A DNA stretch of 7,482 nt, taken from positions 1 to 7,482 of the forward strand of contig CALCHM010000119.1 of the NCBI GenBank assembly GCA_937901345.1. The letters are read 5' to 3'. Position numbers and translations under genes: made by a program. Shown here in pieces: positions 1-5,462 of the stretch (position 1 is its first letter; each line of letters starts with the position of its first letter). The notes under the pieces are model-generated. The model searched no databases and was not told where the DNA came from. It saw only the letters and a program-made list of their open reading frames with translations. Source of the stretch: an uncultured Prevotella sp. Lineage in GTDB: Bacteria > Bacteroidota > Bacteroidia > Bacteroidales > Bacteroidaceae.

Positions 1-1511
1 GTATGTTGCTTGACAAAATCAATGGTAGCAGACAACGCACGCAGTGCCAATGTGGAGGTATTGACCATGTGAGCCGCTAAAGGTTGCAGTTTCTCGCCGA
101 GTTCAATACGCATATCCAGTGCCGCCTTGCGTGCCTTGTCGAGTCCTGCTTGCACGGTTGAGTTTTGGACGTTGAACTCTCTGTTGATACTGGTGGCTTC
201 AGCATAGGAGATATTAGCAAGGTCTTGCATCCTGCGGACATTATCCAATTTATCGGTAATAGATGACAGAACGGCAGTGGCTCTACTGCCTTCTAGTCCC
301 ATTTCCGTAAACATAGGCGCTAATTGGTCAAATCCTCCTTTTGCTTTCATGGTTTGAAAGAGGTCGAGCAATGCTTGGTTGACGTCTTCTTTCAAGAGTT
401 TGCTAAAAGTTTGCAGATCTTTTCCTGATAGTGCTGCAAACTTCGCTTGCTCCTGGTGCATCTTAGTGATGAGTTGAGAAAAAGCGGTAGCGGATGTTTC
501 ATCCTGTTGCATGTTTTCGTCCAGCACTGCGGCGAAACCCATGATTTGTGCTTGGGTCATCCCTGCTTGTTTGCCAACACCTGCCACTCGTGCGGTGAAG
601 TCTTCAAGGTAGTGTGCACCTGCTGAAGAATTTTGAGAGAGTTCGTTGATGACTGACGCCGTTGAAAGCATCGCTTCCTTGAGTCCGAGTCGTTGGTCTT
701 CCTCGAAGAGCATGGCGAGTTTGCCGACGTTCTTAACGGCGCCGTCGCCAAGGTCATCACCCAGGGCGACGTTGATTTTGTCTGCTGCTTCAACGAACTC
801 CAAAATCTTGTCGGTAGCAGTGATACCGAGTTTTCCGGCATCTCCTGCCAATTCATTCAGACGTTCACGGGAAGTTCGGGTGTCCATGGCACGGAGTGAC
901 TCGTTGAGTTCATCAACGGCTTCTGCCGAGAGTCCTGTGTACTTGCGTACCTGCGCTTGCGCTTCCTCCATGGTGGCAAAGTCATTGACCACTTCATGGA
1001 GCGTTTCGCGTACACTGCCCAAAACTTCAGAGAAGGTTTCGATGTTCTCAATGAGTCCAAACCACTTATTTCCCCAGTCGGCAAGTTTGTCACTGAAAGA
1101 ACGGTTGTCACTGGCGGCCATTTCTTCATTGACATCACGAAGTGCGTCTTTGGTACTGCGGATGGCTTCGGTGAGTGCATCCCACTCCTTACTCCCTCGC
1201 TCAATCTTGCCGGAGTTGAGTTCACGGGTGAGTTCACGAAGGGTGCGCTGGAGTTCGTTGGGTGTGGATTTGTCAAGGTTGGCGAGTGCTTTGCTCATGC
1301 CTTGGGCACGGGTTTCTGTGCGCTGGATTTCCTTTTCGAGTTTGTTGACTTCACGGGTATAGACAGAAAGCGCCTTGGAGTCGCCACGGTTTAGGGCGTC
1401 CTCACGCTTCTGCTTCATGGTGTCGAGTTTTTTATTCAGTTCTTCGAGTTTGGCTTTTGCCTGGTCGGAATTGACAATAAGTTCGACGGTTTTGATGTCT
1501 TTAGAGGTCAT
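1..1511 (-). CDS. Phage tail tape-measure protein (N-terminal 503 residues; C-terminus beyond the left edge)
   Basis: The tape measure sets tail length and is packed inside the tail tube of long-tailed phages. The frame is open from an ATG at 1511-1509 to the left edge, so the stop lies outside the window. Residues about 10-90 are charged and helical with coiled-coil character (AKAKLEELNKKLDTMKQKRE, then VNKLEKEIQRTE). From residue 193 (GLSAEAVDELNESLRAM) to about 390 the alternation of helices, with segments such as ELAGDAGKLGI, EFVEAADKINVALGDDL and DFTARVAGVGKQAGMTQAQI, is typical of the TP901/PhageMin_Tail core of tape measures. There is no Shine-Dalgarno; the A-rich AAACAATTACC precedes the ATG, as is usual in Bacteroidota. 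It has its own promoter and is separated from ardA by two hairpins, so it probably heads a new transcription unit for the distal tail genes. The product call is firm as a family; total length is unknown. Confidence 0.92.
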   Translation of the reverse strand, partial: MTSKDIKTVELIVNSDQAKAKLEELNKKLDTMKQKREDALNRGDSKALSVYTREVNKLEKEIQRTETRAQGMSKALANLDKSTPNELQRTLRELTRELNSGKIERGSKEWDALTEAIRSTKDALRDVNEEMAASDNRSFSDKLADWGNKWFGLIENIETFSEVLGSVRETLHEVVNDFATMEEAQAQVRKYTGLSAEAVDELNESLRAMDTRTSRERLNELAGDAGKLGITATDKILEFVEAADKINVALGDDLGDGAVKNVGKLAMLFEEDQRLGLKEAMLSTASVINELSQNSSAGAHYLEDFTARVAGVGKQAGMTQAQIMGFAAVLDENMQQDETSATAFSQLITKMHQEQAKFAALSGKDLQTFSKLLKEDVNQALLDLFQTMKAKGGFDQLAPMFTEMGLEGSRATAVLSSITDKLDNVRRMQDLANISYAEATSINREFNVQNSTVQAGLDKARKAALDMRIELGEKLQPLAAHMVNTSTLALRALSATIDFVKQH

Positions 1512-1520
1512 GGTAATTGT

Positions 1521-1548
1521 TTACTTTTAGTGTTTACACCAAAAGTAA
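1521..1548. promoter_or_regulatory. 28-bp dyad over the tape-measure promoter (candidate operator)
   Basis: The 28 bp form a near-perfect palindrome: outer arms TTACTTTT (1521-1528) and AAAAGTAA (1541-1548), one mismatched pair, then GTGT (1530-1533) and ACAC (1536-1539) around a central TT. Twelve of 13 arm positions match. The -7 box lies entirely in one outer arm and the predicted start site in the centre, which suits a dimeric repressor or activator site better than an RNA hairpin, because the transcript would begin inside it. The binding protein is unknown. Confidence 0.5.
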
Positions 1549-1571
1549 CTACCGAAAATGGGGCGAGAAAA
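1540..1571 (-). promoter_or_regulatory. Bacteroidota-type promoter for the tape-measure gene
   Basis: On the minus strand 1547-1540 reads TACTTTTG, an exact match to the Bacteroidota -7 consensus TAnnTTTG. About 19 bases upstream is TTTTC (1571-1567), only a partial match to the -33 TTTG/TTG element. Transcription would begin near 1533, leaving a leader of about 22 nt before the ATG at 1511. The position just downstream of two hairpins supports an independent start for the tail genes. Confidence 0.6.
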
Positions 1572-1577
1572 GACAGA

Positions 1578-1600
1578 AAAGTCCGAAAATCTCGGACTTT
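1578..1600. terminator. Bidirectional hairpin terminator between ardA and the tape-measure gene
   Basis: AAAGTCCGA (1578-1586) pairs perfectly with TCGGACTTT (1592-1600) across a 5-nt loop, a 9-bp stem. On the minus strand it is followed by a T-rich stretch (TTTTCTGTCTTTTC). A runs before and T residues after the stem let it act in either direction. It probably stops read-through from ardA or the upstream structural operon into the tape-measure gene. Confidence 0.65.
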
Positions 1601-1608
1601 AATAAACG

Positions 1609-1635
1609 AAAAGCACCTTCCTTTTGAGAAGATGC
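1609..1635 (-). terminator. Rho-independent terminator of ardA
   Basis: On the minus strand GCATCTTCT (1635-1627) pairs with GGAAGGTGC (1621-1613) around a short CAAAA loop: nine pairs, two of them G-U. The run TTTT (1612-1609) follows. It starts about 20 nt after the ardA stop. It is part of the 3' element that recurs in inverted orientation at 2954-2986. Confidence 0.7.
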
Positions 1636-1656
1636 TTTACATAAGGGTGAACCTTA

Positions 1657-2226
1657 TCAGTTGTCGCTGAAGACGTATCCGTCAACAAATGTGTAACCAT
1701 CCATAAAGAGGTCGCGAGCAAAAGCTTCATAGTCGAAATAGCGACGTGCAAAATCTGGCATTTCGTAAGCGTAGAGTTCATCAAAGATGTGTTCCGCAAA
1801 TTCTTCTTCGGTGTCAAATTTACCTTGATAGCGTTCTGAAACATCATCCCAAGTAAGTTGCTTAGACCATCCGTAATTTGAAACGTAGGCTTCCATGACT
1901 TCGCGGTGCTCTTCCGTCTCGTTGGCAAAAGCAATGATTTCTTCTATCTCGTCAGGGCAAAGACATTCGTTATAGAGTTCGTAGGGCATATTTTCATAGT
2001 CCTGGAACATAAACTCAGGGTCAGCTTCATCGTGGTGGAGCAAACGGCAGAAGTCGAAGAAATCTTCTTCATCGCTGAAAGTAGTCATATCAACCCACAT
2101 TCCATCAATAGAACCGTTGTTGTATTTGCCATAAGTTCCTACGTAGAGAGCAGGATTACCAGACTCGTAGTTGTAAGAGTGCAACTTTTTTTCTTCAAGC
2201 AGTTGAGCGGAGAGATTCTTTTCCAT
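1657..2226 (-). CDS. ardA: ArdA-family anti-restriction protein (189 aa)
   Basis: ArdA proteins are acidic dimers that mimic bent B-DNA and block type I restriction-modification enzymes. Family features here: ALYVGTYGKYNNGSIDGMWV (residues 26-45; the family has a YN.G...G.W motif), EFMFQDYENMP (71-81), and the C-terminal YFDYEAFARDLFMDGYTF (163-180), close to the usual Y.DYEA.ARDL ending. Asp and Glu greatly outnumber basic residues, as a DNA mimic requires. The protein is somewhat longer than the roughly 165-170 residues common in the family, partly from an N-terminal stretch. I chose the ATG at 2226; an in-frame TTG at 2253 would add nine residues, but the decayed inverted copy also keeps an ATG at the matching position (2506). 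The gene has its own upstream region and terminator, and sits as an accessory cassette between connector genes and the tape measure. Confidence 0.93.
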   Translation of the reverse strand: MEKNLSAQLLEEKKLHSYNYESGNPALYVGTYGKYNNGSIDGMWVDMTTFSDEEDFFDFCRLLHHDEADPEFMFQDYENMPYELYNECLCPDEIEEIIAFANETEEHREVMEAYVSNYGWSKQLTWDDVSERYQGKFDTEEEFAEHIFDELYAYEMPDFARRYFDYEAFARDLFMDGYTFVDGYVFSDN

Positions 2227-2300
2227 TTTGTAAAGGATTTTGAAACTGAACAATAGTGTTTACTGAAGTTTTATTATACTGCTACGAAGTGGGAACACAG
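2227..2300 (-). promoter_or_regulatory. ardA: Upstream region and probable promoter of ardA
   Basis: There is no good TAnnTTTG box here. The minus-strand segment 2296-2274 (GTTCCC, ACTTCG, GTATAA in that order) aligns with the plus-strand promoter of the inverted copy (2434-2455: GTTCCC, TAACTTTG, GTATAA), so ACTTCG is the degenerate counterpart of its -7 box. TATAAT (2278-2273) is an alternative -10 sequence. The leader contains GTAAACACTA (2263-2254), also found upstream of the tape-measure gene. Either the promoter is weak or a different sigma factor or activator is used. Confidence 0.35.
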
Positions 2301-2419
2301 ATGAGTTACAGATGACAAGTATTTGAGGATATTTTTTCATCCACCGGACCAGAGAAAAGTTTTGGAAAGCAAAGCGGCAAAAGTTTTTGAAAAAATGTGC
2401 GCAAAAATGATAGTGGTAC

Positions 2420-2447
2420 TTGCATCACTCAGCGTTCCCTAACTTTG
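2420..2447 (+). promoter_or_regulatory. Bacteroidota-type promoter reading into the decayed ardA copy
   Basis: TAACTTTG (2440-2447) matches the -7 consensus TAnnTTTG exactly. TTG at 2420-2422 serves as a -33 element with a 17-bp gap, slightly short for the class. Transcription would start near 2453, about 53 nt before the relic ATG. The box lies at the position homologous to the degenerate ACTTCG upstream of intact ardA, so the decayed copy has the better-looking promoter of the pair. Confidence 0.55.
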
Positions 2448-2478
2448 TGGTATAAAAAGACTCATCAGTGAAAACACA

Positions 2479-2510
2479 CCCATTGTGATTTGAGGAAATC
2501 CAGAAATGGG
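2479..2510 (+). other. Leader hairpin of the decayed-copy transcript, hiding the relic start codon
   Basis: CCCATT (2479-2484) pairs with AATGGG (2505-2510), and within it GATTT (2487-2491) pairs with AAATC (2496-2500) around a GAGG loop, giving 11 nested pairs in 32 nt. The relic ATG (2506-2508) lies inside the 3' strand. The matching leader of intact ardA does not form this hairpin, so it arose in this arm. It could simply be a by-product of drift. Confidence 0.4.
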
Positions 2511-2952
2511 AAAGACTACGAACAACTGCTGAAACAAAGTACTCGAAACGGAGCGTCTATCCCTGCTCGATAGGTACGGCAAAGGAAACGAAGGTGATGG
2601 GATGTGGACAAAGTTGATATGACAAAACGATGGAGAAGATAGACGTATGCTGCTTCACTACGATAGACACAGAGTGTTCAAGGACGAAAAAGAAAATACT
2701 GATGAACTCAGGATGTCTTTGCAGAGATAGACAAAAAAAATCCTTGCGCCAATGAGACACAAGGATGAGTACTATAGAAGTCTGCCGACGTTTCCGCGGA
2801 TGGTGCAACGTTTGGGATGACAGAACGTAAAGGGAAATACCGAAGAAGACGGAATACATCTGAACACTACGGGAAATGGCAGACACGTTCGCTCGACGAT
2901 GATGCTTCGAGACCTAATAGGTGATTACCGTTGACGGACACACAGCGAACAC
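2506..2952 (+). pseudogene. ardA: Decayed inverted copy of ardA
   Basis: The plus strand aligns with the ardA coding sequence from start codon to stop region. Landmarks are CAACTGCT (2523-2530), GATGGGATGTGG followed by GTTGATATGAC (2596-2623), CGATGGAGAAGAT (2628-2640), ATGTCTTTGC (2713-2722), TTGGGATGA plus CAGAACG (2812-2827) and ACCGAAGAAGA (2839-2849). Frames relative to the ATG at 2506 change from landmark to landmark (0, then 2, 1, 1, 2, 0). Translation from 2506 stops after eight residues at TGA 2530-2532. About 447 bp remain of 570; losses are many gaps of roughly 1-9 nt. No ArdA-like protein can be made. The stretch fills what would otherwise be an unexplained gap of about 740 bp between intact genes. 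Promoter and 3' element are retained, so an RNA is likely still made; whether it has a function is not shown by the sequence. Confidence 0.88.
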
Positions 2953-2953
2953 G

Positions 2954-2994
2954 AGGTTCACCCGTAAAGCATCAGAAAGGAAGGTGTACCTTAT
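2954..2994 (+). terminator. 3' element and likely terminator of the decayed ardA copy
   Basis: GGTTCACC (2955-2962) pairs with GGTGTACC (2983-2990) at seven of eight positions around a 20-nt loop; TTATTA and a pyrimidine-rich stretch follow. The element shares three exact blocks (11, 10 and 9 bp) with the ardA 3' region at 1614-1654, but lacks the TTCT that builds the ardA terminator stem. The short T tract makes strong termination uncertain. It would end plus-strand transcription right at the end of the convergent gene. Confidence 0.45.
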
Positions 2995-3425
2995 TATCCT
3001 CTCTCTCGCCCCTCCAAATTATCAAACAATCCAGAAAACTGCTCGCCGATAACATCAGCGAGCTTTTCTTTTAATACCATGACCGAGATATACCAGGACT
3101 TATTGAACCAAGGTCTTCTTTTTCGTGGCGCACCCAACTTGTGTTCCAACCGATAGGTCGGATCTAAAAAGTGCAGGTCGCCTGGATTGCCACGGTAATA
3201 CCCATTACCCGTGCCTAAGTCCACATATATCCCATACTCCAAATAGTGGAACGCCATAGCGCCACCATCTTCCTCCATCGAGAACTTGCCTTTCTCGACA
3301 GAGGAACGCAAGGCGCCCGTATCGTGTATGCCCAGCATATCCATACGGTCGCGCCAAATCAGTATCATCTTATCGTACCACCCTTTGGAGTATTCCTTGA
3401 CGGAGTCTGTTTTCTTTACTGCCAT
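2994..3425 (-). CDS. HK97 gp10-like tail-completion / head-tail joining protein (143 aa)
   Basis: Proteins of the HK97 gp10 family sit at the head-tail junction of long-tailed phages. The family pattern is visible: a helical start, DTGALRSS (residues 35-42), the conserved strand YLEYGIYVDLGTG (61-73), then GAPRKRRPWFNKSWY (98-112) and a final helix VLKEKLADVIGEQF (117-130), in the usual order of 'DTG.L..S', 'EyGt..', 'aPRPFl' and a C-terminal helix. Length fits. The ATG at 3425 lies inside the end of the preceding gene (10-bp overlap), suggesting translational coupling. It is the last gene of the structural operon before the ardA interruption; its stop (2994-2996) faces the 3' end of the plus-strand relic transcript. 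Confidence 0.8.
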   Translation of the reverse strand: MAVKKTDSVKEYSKGWYDKMILIWRDRMDMLGIHDTGALRSSVEKGKFSMEEDGGAMAFHYLEYGIYVDLGTGNGYYRGNPGDLHFLDPTYRLEHKLGAPRKRRPWFNKSWYISVMVLKEKLADVIGEQFSGLFDNLEGRERG

Positions 3426-3913
3426 TCGTCTTGATTATATTGTAGGTCTGTTGGTTCATCAAGTGCTACCATGAAGTAGAGTCCGGTGCAACCATTGAGG
3501 AACTGACCTCCTAATTCACGACAGCGAATTTCATCCACTGCCATATAGGTCAGTTCTGATTGCAAGCGGTGTTCATCCACAATGAAGCGACTGTGGAATT
3601 GACGGAAGAGTTCCCGACAAAGATTCATCTTCGTGTGGTAGTCTTCCGTGTCTCGTACATTGTAACGGGACAAGAGGAACACCGTAAAGACTCTACGCTT
3701 GAACCATCCTCCCCCATGACGGGTGATGCTCTCCTCGCAGACATCAGAAACGCAAACGAACGCACGTTCATTTCGTAGTCTTGACAAAACGTCCTCCAAG
3801 TACCCTATACCGGAACAGGTACAGGGTACAAATTGGTGATCGTTGGCAAGACGGTTCTGCTTCGTGAGGTCCTTGATGTAACCTACAAAATCAAATAAGG
3901 TTTTTGTCTTCAT
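3416..3913 (-). CDS. Putative phage neck / head-tail connector protein (165 aa)
   Basis: I do not recognise a firm family. The position between a putative head gene and an HK97-gp10-like gene is where connector or head-closure proteins usually lie. The protein is a mixed alpha/beta fold without signal or membrane segment: an N-terminal helix (LFDFVGYIKDLTKQ, 6-19), strand-rich middle sections (RAFVCVSDV, 50-58; RRVFTVFLLSRYNV, 73-86), a helix (YHTKMNLCRELFRQFHSRF, 92-110) and a final strand (GLYFMVALDEP, 144-154). It has seven cysteines (31, 33, 54, 59, 99, 131, 142), many for a virion protein of this size. The start at 3913 is six bases after the stop of the preceding gene; the end overlaps the next start by 10 bp. 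Confidence 0.7.
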   Translation of the reverse strand: MKTKTLFDFVGYIKDLTKQNRLANDHQFVPCTCSGIGYLEDVLSRLRNERAFVCVSDVCEESITRHGGGWFKRRVFTVFLLSRYNVRDTEDYHTKMNLCRELFRQFHSRFIVDEHRLQSELTYMAVDEIRCRELGGQFLNGCTGLYFMVALDEPTDLQYNQDEWQ

Positions 3914-3919
3914 AGTAAC

Positions 3920-4693
3920 TTACTTCTTTAGCATTCTATCCAAGCGCTTAGACTCCTTGATTTTTTCATTGAGTTCTCCCAAAGCGCTCCAAGTGTCCAC
4001 ATTCAGCACCCGATGTTCTTTGGTCACGTCGCCCGACGTCAAGATGCGTATCTGCGCAAACATTATTTCACGCATATCCAGCGTTTCTCCCGTAGTGTCC
4101 GTACTACGGAAGAGTTCTGGAAACTGCTCGACTAAGAGTTGCTTGAAACCCGTGTACCAAAGCAGGACATTGGTACAAAAGATATTTTCTTCTTCATTGC
4201 TCCAGTCATCACGTCCTTTTGTTTCCAGTCCTGGATACAGCAAATAACCCAACTGCATGAGGTATTTATTGTTCCGCTCGGTAAGGTATCCTTGGAAATA
4301 GTTTTCTGCTTGCAGATACACACCGAAGTGGACACCATGCAGTGCCGGATTTACGGCAACGGTCTGTCTCCATTTATAGAGACGGACAGGTGACTTGGGT
4401 GGCGTCTCCAAGTAGTCTTGGGACGTGGCACCAAGGAGTAAATCCTCTCTTGTGATGACATAGGGAGCATTCTTGTATCTGACCAAAAGTGTGCTCGTCG
4501 CATAGCGACGGATCACCTTTAGGGCTGAAAACTGCAAGAACGCATAGAGCATCGTGCGTTCCATCGGTACACCGTGGGCGATTAAGCGAAGAACATAATA
4601 GAGTTGTTCCTCGTTTAGTTCGTCCCATGAAGTGGGTACCGAGATTTGCAGACTATCCGAAAAAGAAACAGGGGTCTTGTGGTTTGTTCTCAT
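3920..4693 (-). CDS. Conserved-looking phage structural or assembly protein (257 aa), function unknown
   Basis: The protein is soluble and mostly helical. Its early segment PTSWDELNEEQLYYVLRLIA (residues 20-39) has the form 'P.sW.EL..eQl', seen in Bacteroidota prophage proteins encoded among head-tail genes; some resemble tail-assembly chaperones, but I cannot assign that here. Further features are a central aromatic-rich part (VYLQAENYFQGYL) and a basic C-terminal tail (KIKESKRLDRMLKK). The ATG at 4693 lies 41 bp inside the preceding gene, a larger overlap than elsewhere in the operon. The pre-motif residues 1-19 look weakly constrained, so a later non-ATG start is possible, though no ribosome-binding site argues for it. 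The next gene starts six bases downstream. Confidence 0.75.
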   Translation of the reverse strand: MRTNHKTPVSFSDSLQISVPTSWDELNEEQLYYVLRLIAHGVPMERTMLYAFLQFSALKVIRRYATSTLLVRYKNAPYVITREDLLLGATSQDYLETPPKSPVRLYKWRQTVAVNPALHGVHFGVYLQAENYFQGYLTERNNKYLMQLGYLLYPGLETKGRDDWSNEEENIFCTNVLLWYTGFKQLLVEQFPELFRSTDTTGETLDMREIMFAQIRILTSGDVTKEHRVLNVDTWSALGELNEKIKESKRLDRMLKK

Positions 4694-5462
4694 AGGGTTG
4701 GAATTGGTCAGCTTGGTACTTGCTGGAGTTTCTGTATTCGGGTAGTTCTTCTGCGTATGTATTGAGAAAATACTGGACCAACTGCGTCAGTTGCTGTATC
4801 TCCATGCGCTTCTCCATGATGAGTGCAGCCATCAAGGCACGGCAATGTTCGAGGAGTTCGGAACGGCGGTCATGTCTATCGATATGGCACTGATGAGCAA
4901 GTAGCCACTGCATCTGTTCAAACGATACCATGCGAGAGACGGTCGTCTGAGCGGCCATCATATCGGAGAACATTTGCTGGAACTCCTCCTCGAAGATTTG
5001 TTTCCCATTCTGAGAAACAATGCCGTAGAAGCGCATGAGTGTTGGATTCCACAGCAAGGAACGATTAAGCCAACGGGAACCATTGGCGTCTTTCCATGTG
5101 GGGATGTCCATCAATGCCATGAGCAGTTTGTCGTAGGCAACACTCTTGTCTTTGCGGAGTCTTTCTTGCAATGAGGCTACTCTGTCTCTGCTTGCAGGGG
5201 CAAGGTTGGTATTGCAGACAACAGCGAAGCCGTTTTCAGTCAAGACCAAGTCTAATTGCGGAAGGACTTCGTAGGCAGCTTTGAGACTGACATACGCAGA
5301 GACTACTTCCGACAGATGTTCATCTTCGGGAATAGACAAGTGTTCATAGGTATTTTCCAATACTCTTTGAATCGTAGGCGTAATGGCATCAAAGGTGCGA
5401 GACTCCACATCCCTGAAAGCAGGAACGTGGGTCTCAAAAATGGATTGGGTAATGGTTATCAT
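4653..5462 (-). CDS. Putative phage head-associated protein (269 aa; resembles DUF6712-type Bacteroidota phage proteins)
   Basis: The start codon overlaps the portal-like gene's stop as ATGA (5462-5459), a classic coupling junction. The segment GFAVVCNTNLAPASRDRV (residues 78-95) followed by a helix (ASLQERLRKDKSVAYDKLLM) is typical of a group of Bacteroidota phage proteins that I recall being annotated DUF6712; this match is from memory and unchecked. The rest is mainly helical, with a Gln-rich C-terminus. Position directly after the portal gene suggests a head-completion or adaptor role, which is inference from order only. No catalytic motif, signal peptide or membrane segment is visible. 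Confidence 0.75.
   Translation of the reverse strand: MITITQSIFETHVPAFRDVESRTFDAITPTIQRVLENTYEHLSIPEDEHLSEVVSAYVSLKAAYEVLPQLDLVLTENGFAVVCNTNLAPASRDRVASLQERLRKDKSVAYDKLLMALMDIPTWKDANGSRWLNRSLLWNPTLMRFYGIVSQNGKQIFEEEFQQMFSDMMAAQTTVSRMVSFEQMQWLLAHQCHIDRHDRRSELLEHCRALMAALIMEKRMEIQQLTQLVQYFLNTYAEELPEYRNSSKYQADQFQPYENKPQDPCFFFG

Larger units (their letters stand above)
1614..2339 (-). repeat. Left arm of a large imperfect inverted repeat (intact ardA unit)
   Basis: This arm holds the ardA upstream region, leader, coding sequence and terminator. Read on the minus strand it aligns along its whole length with the plus strand of 2388-2986. Exact or near-exact blocks (left arm / right arm): 2331-2339 / 2388-2396; 2291-2296 / 2434-2439; 2274-2279 / 2450-2455; 2198-2205 / 2523-2530; 2084-2106 / 2596-2623; 2062-2074 / 2628-2640; 1957-1966 / 2713-2722; 1844-1852 / 2812-2820; 1802-1812 / 2839-2849; 1678-1686 / 2930-2938; 1646-1654 / 2954-2962; 1631-1640 / 2964-2973; 1614-1624 / 2976-2986. 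All blocks are collinear, which excludes chance. Confidence 0.93.
2388..2986 (+). repeat. Right arm of the inverted repeat (decayed ardA unit)
   Basis: This is the diverged mirror copy of 1614-2339; the repeat axis is near 2364. It is about 600 bp against 726 bp, the difference being many small deletions rather than one large one. Homology covers non-coding sequence on both sides of the gene, so a whole transcription unit was duplicated, or two related units met head to head. It ends at about 2986-2990, just before the stop codon of the convergent gene at 2994. Confidence 0.9.

Noticed and set aside
646..1362. Plus-strand open frame of 238 codons, and a second one at 957-1394.
   Set aside because: Both are antisense shadows of the tape-measure gene, Ser-rich or Phe/Gly-rich without recognisable features.
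1906..2256. Plus-strand open frame of 116 codons across ardA.
   Set aside because: It is the antisense shadow of a well-supported ArdA coding sequence.
2557..2886. Minus-strand open frame of 109 codons in the gene-free region.
   Set aside because: It is antisense to the ardA relic. The product is a low-complexity hydrophobic/basic string without domain features, and the opposite strand explains the region.
1614..2986. Insertion sequence or transposon with terminal inverted repeats (the outer blocks at 1614-1654 and 2954-2986).
   Set aside because: The outer repeats are simply the 3' ends of a gene-long inverted duplication. No transposase is present and no target-site duplication is evident at the edges.
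2453..2990. A new large structured non-coding RNA of the ROOL/GOLLD type: about 540 nt, phage-borne, own promoter, A-rich plus strand, many possible helices.
   Set aside because: Collinear matches to ardA from upstream region to terminator show that the stretch derives from an ardA unit. An RNA role remains open, but not as an unrelated RNA family, and most of the 7-bp helices are expected by chance.
1614..2990. Fold-back sequencing or assembly artefact producing the inverted repeat.
   Set aside because: The arms are well diverged with many indels while all neighbouring genes are intact. Homology stops at natural transcript ends, and each side continues into different sensible phage genes. 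Raw reads across 2340-2400 would settle it.
2388..2990. Retron or diversity-generating retroelement template.
   Set aside because: There is no reverse transcriptase gene in the window, and the repeat partner is an ardA gene with no adenine-specific substitution pattern.
2453..2990. Antisense RNA against ardA mRNA.
   Set aside because: The plus-strand transcript has the same sense as ardA mRNA (inverted copy, inverted promoter), so it is similar rather than complementary to it.
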